Below, piece by piece: positions 5,269 through 5,479 of a stretch of DNA of 5,479 nucleotides (positions are counted from its first letter, which is position 1; the number at the start of each line of letters is the position of its first letter). Source of the DNA: an uncultured Prevotella sp. (GTDB lineage Bacteria > Bacteroidota > Bacteroidia > Bacteroidales > Bacteroidaceae). The stretch spans positions 1 through 5,479 of the forward strand of contig CAMQBP010000151.1 in the NCBI GenBank assembly GCA_946999025.1, read 5' to 3'. Below the pieces are notes generated by a model. The model was given only the letters and a program-made list of their open reading frames with translations, was not told where the DNA came from and searched no databases. The translations under genes were made by a program, and so were the position numbers.

Positions 5269-5479
5269 ATGGAAGATGTGATGACTTTTCAAGCTCAGGG
5301 AGCTGTCTTAGAGAAACTGATGCAGTTGGGTATCGACAGGGAAAAACTGGAGTTGATGCCTGATGGTCTGAAAGTTCCGCTGCTTCGTGGGGAGATAACG
5401 CCTGTTTTCGTGGCCAATATGGGTACATCAAATGGCAAGGTGATACAGTTACCGATGAAAGCCCAATTCGTACTGGATG
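5269..5479 (+). CDS. N-terminal part of a probable DUF4099/DUF3945-like mobile-element protein (runs off the right edge)
   Basis: An open frame from ATG 5269 runs to the window end, giving about 70 residues with no stop. It begins MEDVMTFQAQGAVLEKLMQL and continues with GIDREKLELMPDGLKVPLLRG, then EITPVFVANMGTSNGKVIQL and PMKAQFVLD. The pattern LG[IL]xREKLE...LLxGxxT..V, followed by a strand-rich segment, resembles the DUF4099-type repeats of large proteins in Bacteroidota conjugative transposons. Function is not known. The frame is open back to 5104, so ATG 5212 (adding 19 residues, MRSECARLLSTNLPINIQR) is an alternative start. Starts further upstream would overlap the hydrolase signal peptide on the other strand and are unlikely. 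The 5269 start best fits the -7 box at 5195-5202. The family call rests on recalled resemblance of a short fragment, so it is tentative; that a coding region exists is more certain. Confidence 0.55.
   Translation, partial: MEDVMTFQAQGAVLEKLMQLGIDREKLELMPDGLKVPLLRGEITPVFVANMGTSNGKVIQLPMKAQFVLD

Overview
The window looks like Bacteroidota DNA, most likely Bacteroidales (Prevotella or Bacteroides type). The protein families point that way: a DUF4468 secreted protein, an M23 plus glucosaminidase hydrolase, and the start of what looks like a DUF4099-type mobile-element protein. The intergenic gaps also carry TAnnTTTG-type -7 boxes, typical of this phylum, and the start codons lack clear Shine-Dalgarno sequences.

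The left part (1-3136, all minus strand) is a type I restriction-modification locus. In transcription order it holds a small XRE-family HTH regulator (2927-3136), the modification subunit hsdM (705-2738), a broken RhuM-like/Fic-Doc gene (228-687), and the first 77 codons of the specificity subunit hsdS, which leaves the window at base 1. hsdR is not in view. The Fic gene has lost its middle: its N-terminal HTH part is joined out of frame to its C-terminal Fic motif part. Its old stop still overlaps the hsdS start as ATGA. A perfect 9-bp inverted repeat sits just upstream of the hsdM -7 box and is a good candidate operator for the XRE protein.

The middle part (3137-4111) holds a plus-strand gene for a secreted DUF4468 protein, followed by a strong intrinsic terminator.

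The right part (4116-5479) holds a minus-strand exported cell-wall hydrolase with M23 endopeptidase and glucosaminidase domains, and a divergent plus-strand gene that runs off the right edge. Proteins of these two kinds are common in Bacteroidota conjugative elements, so the window may lie on or next to such an element. The restriction locus would then be its cargo or neighbour. No RNA genes, CRISPR arrays, transposases or attachment sites were seen.
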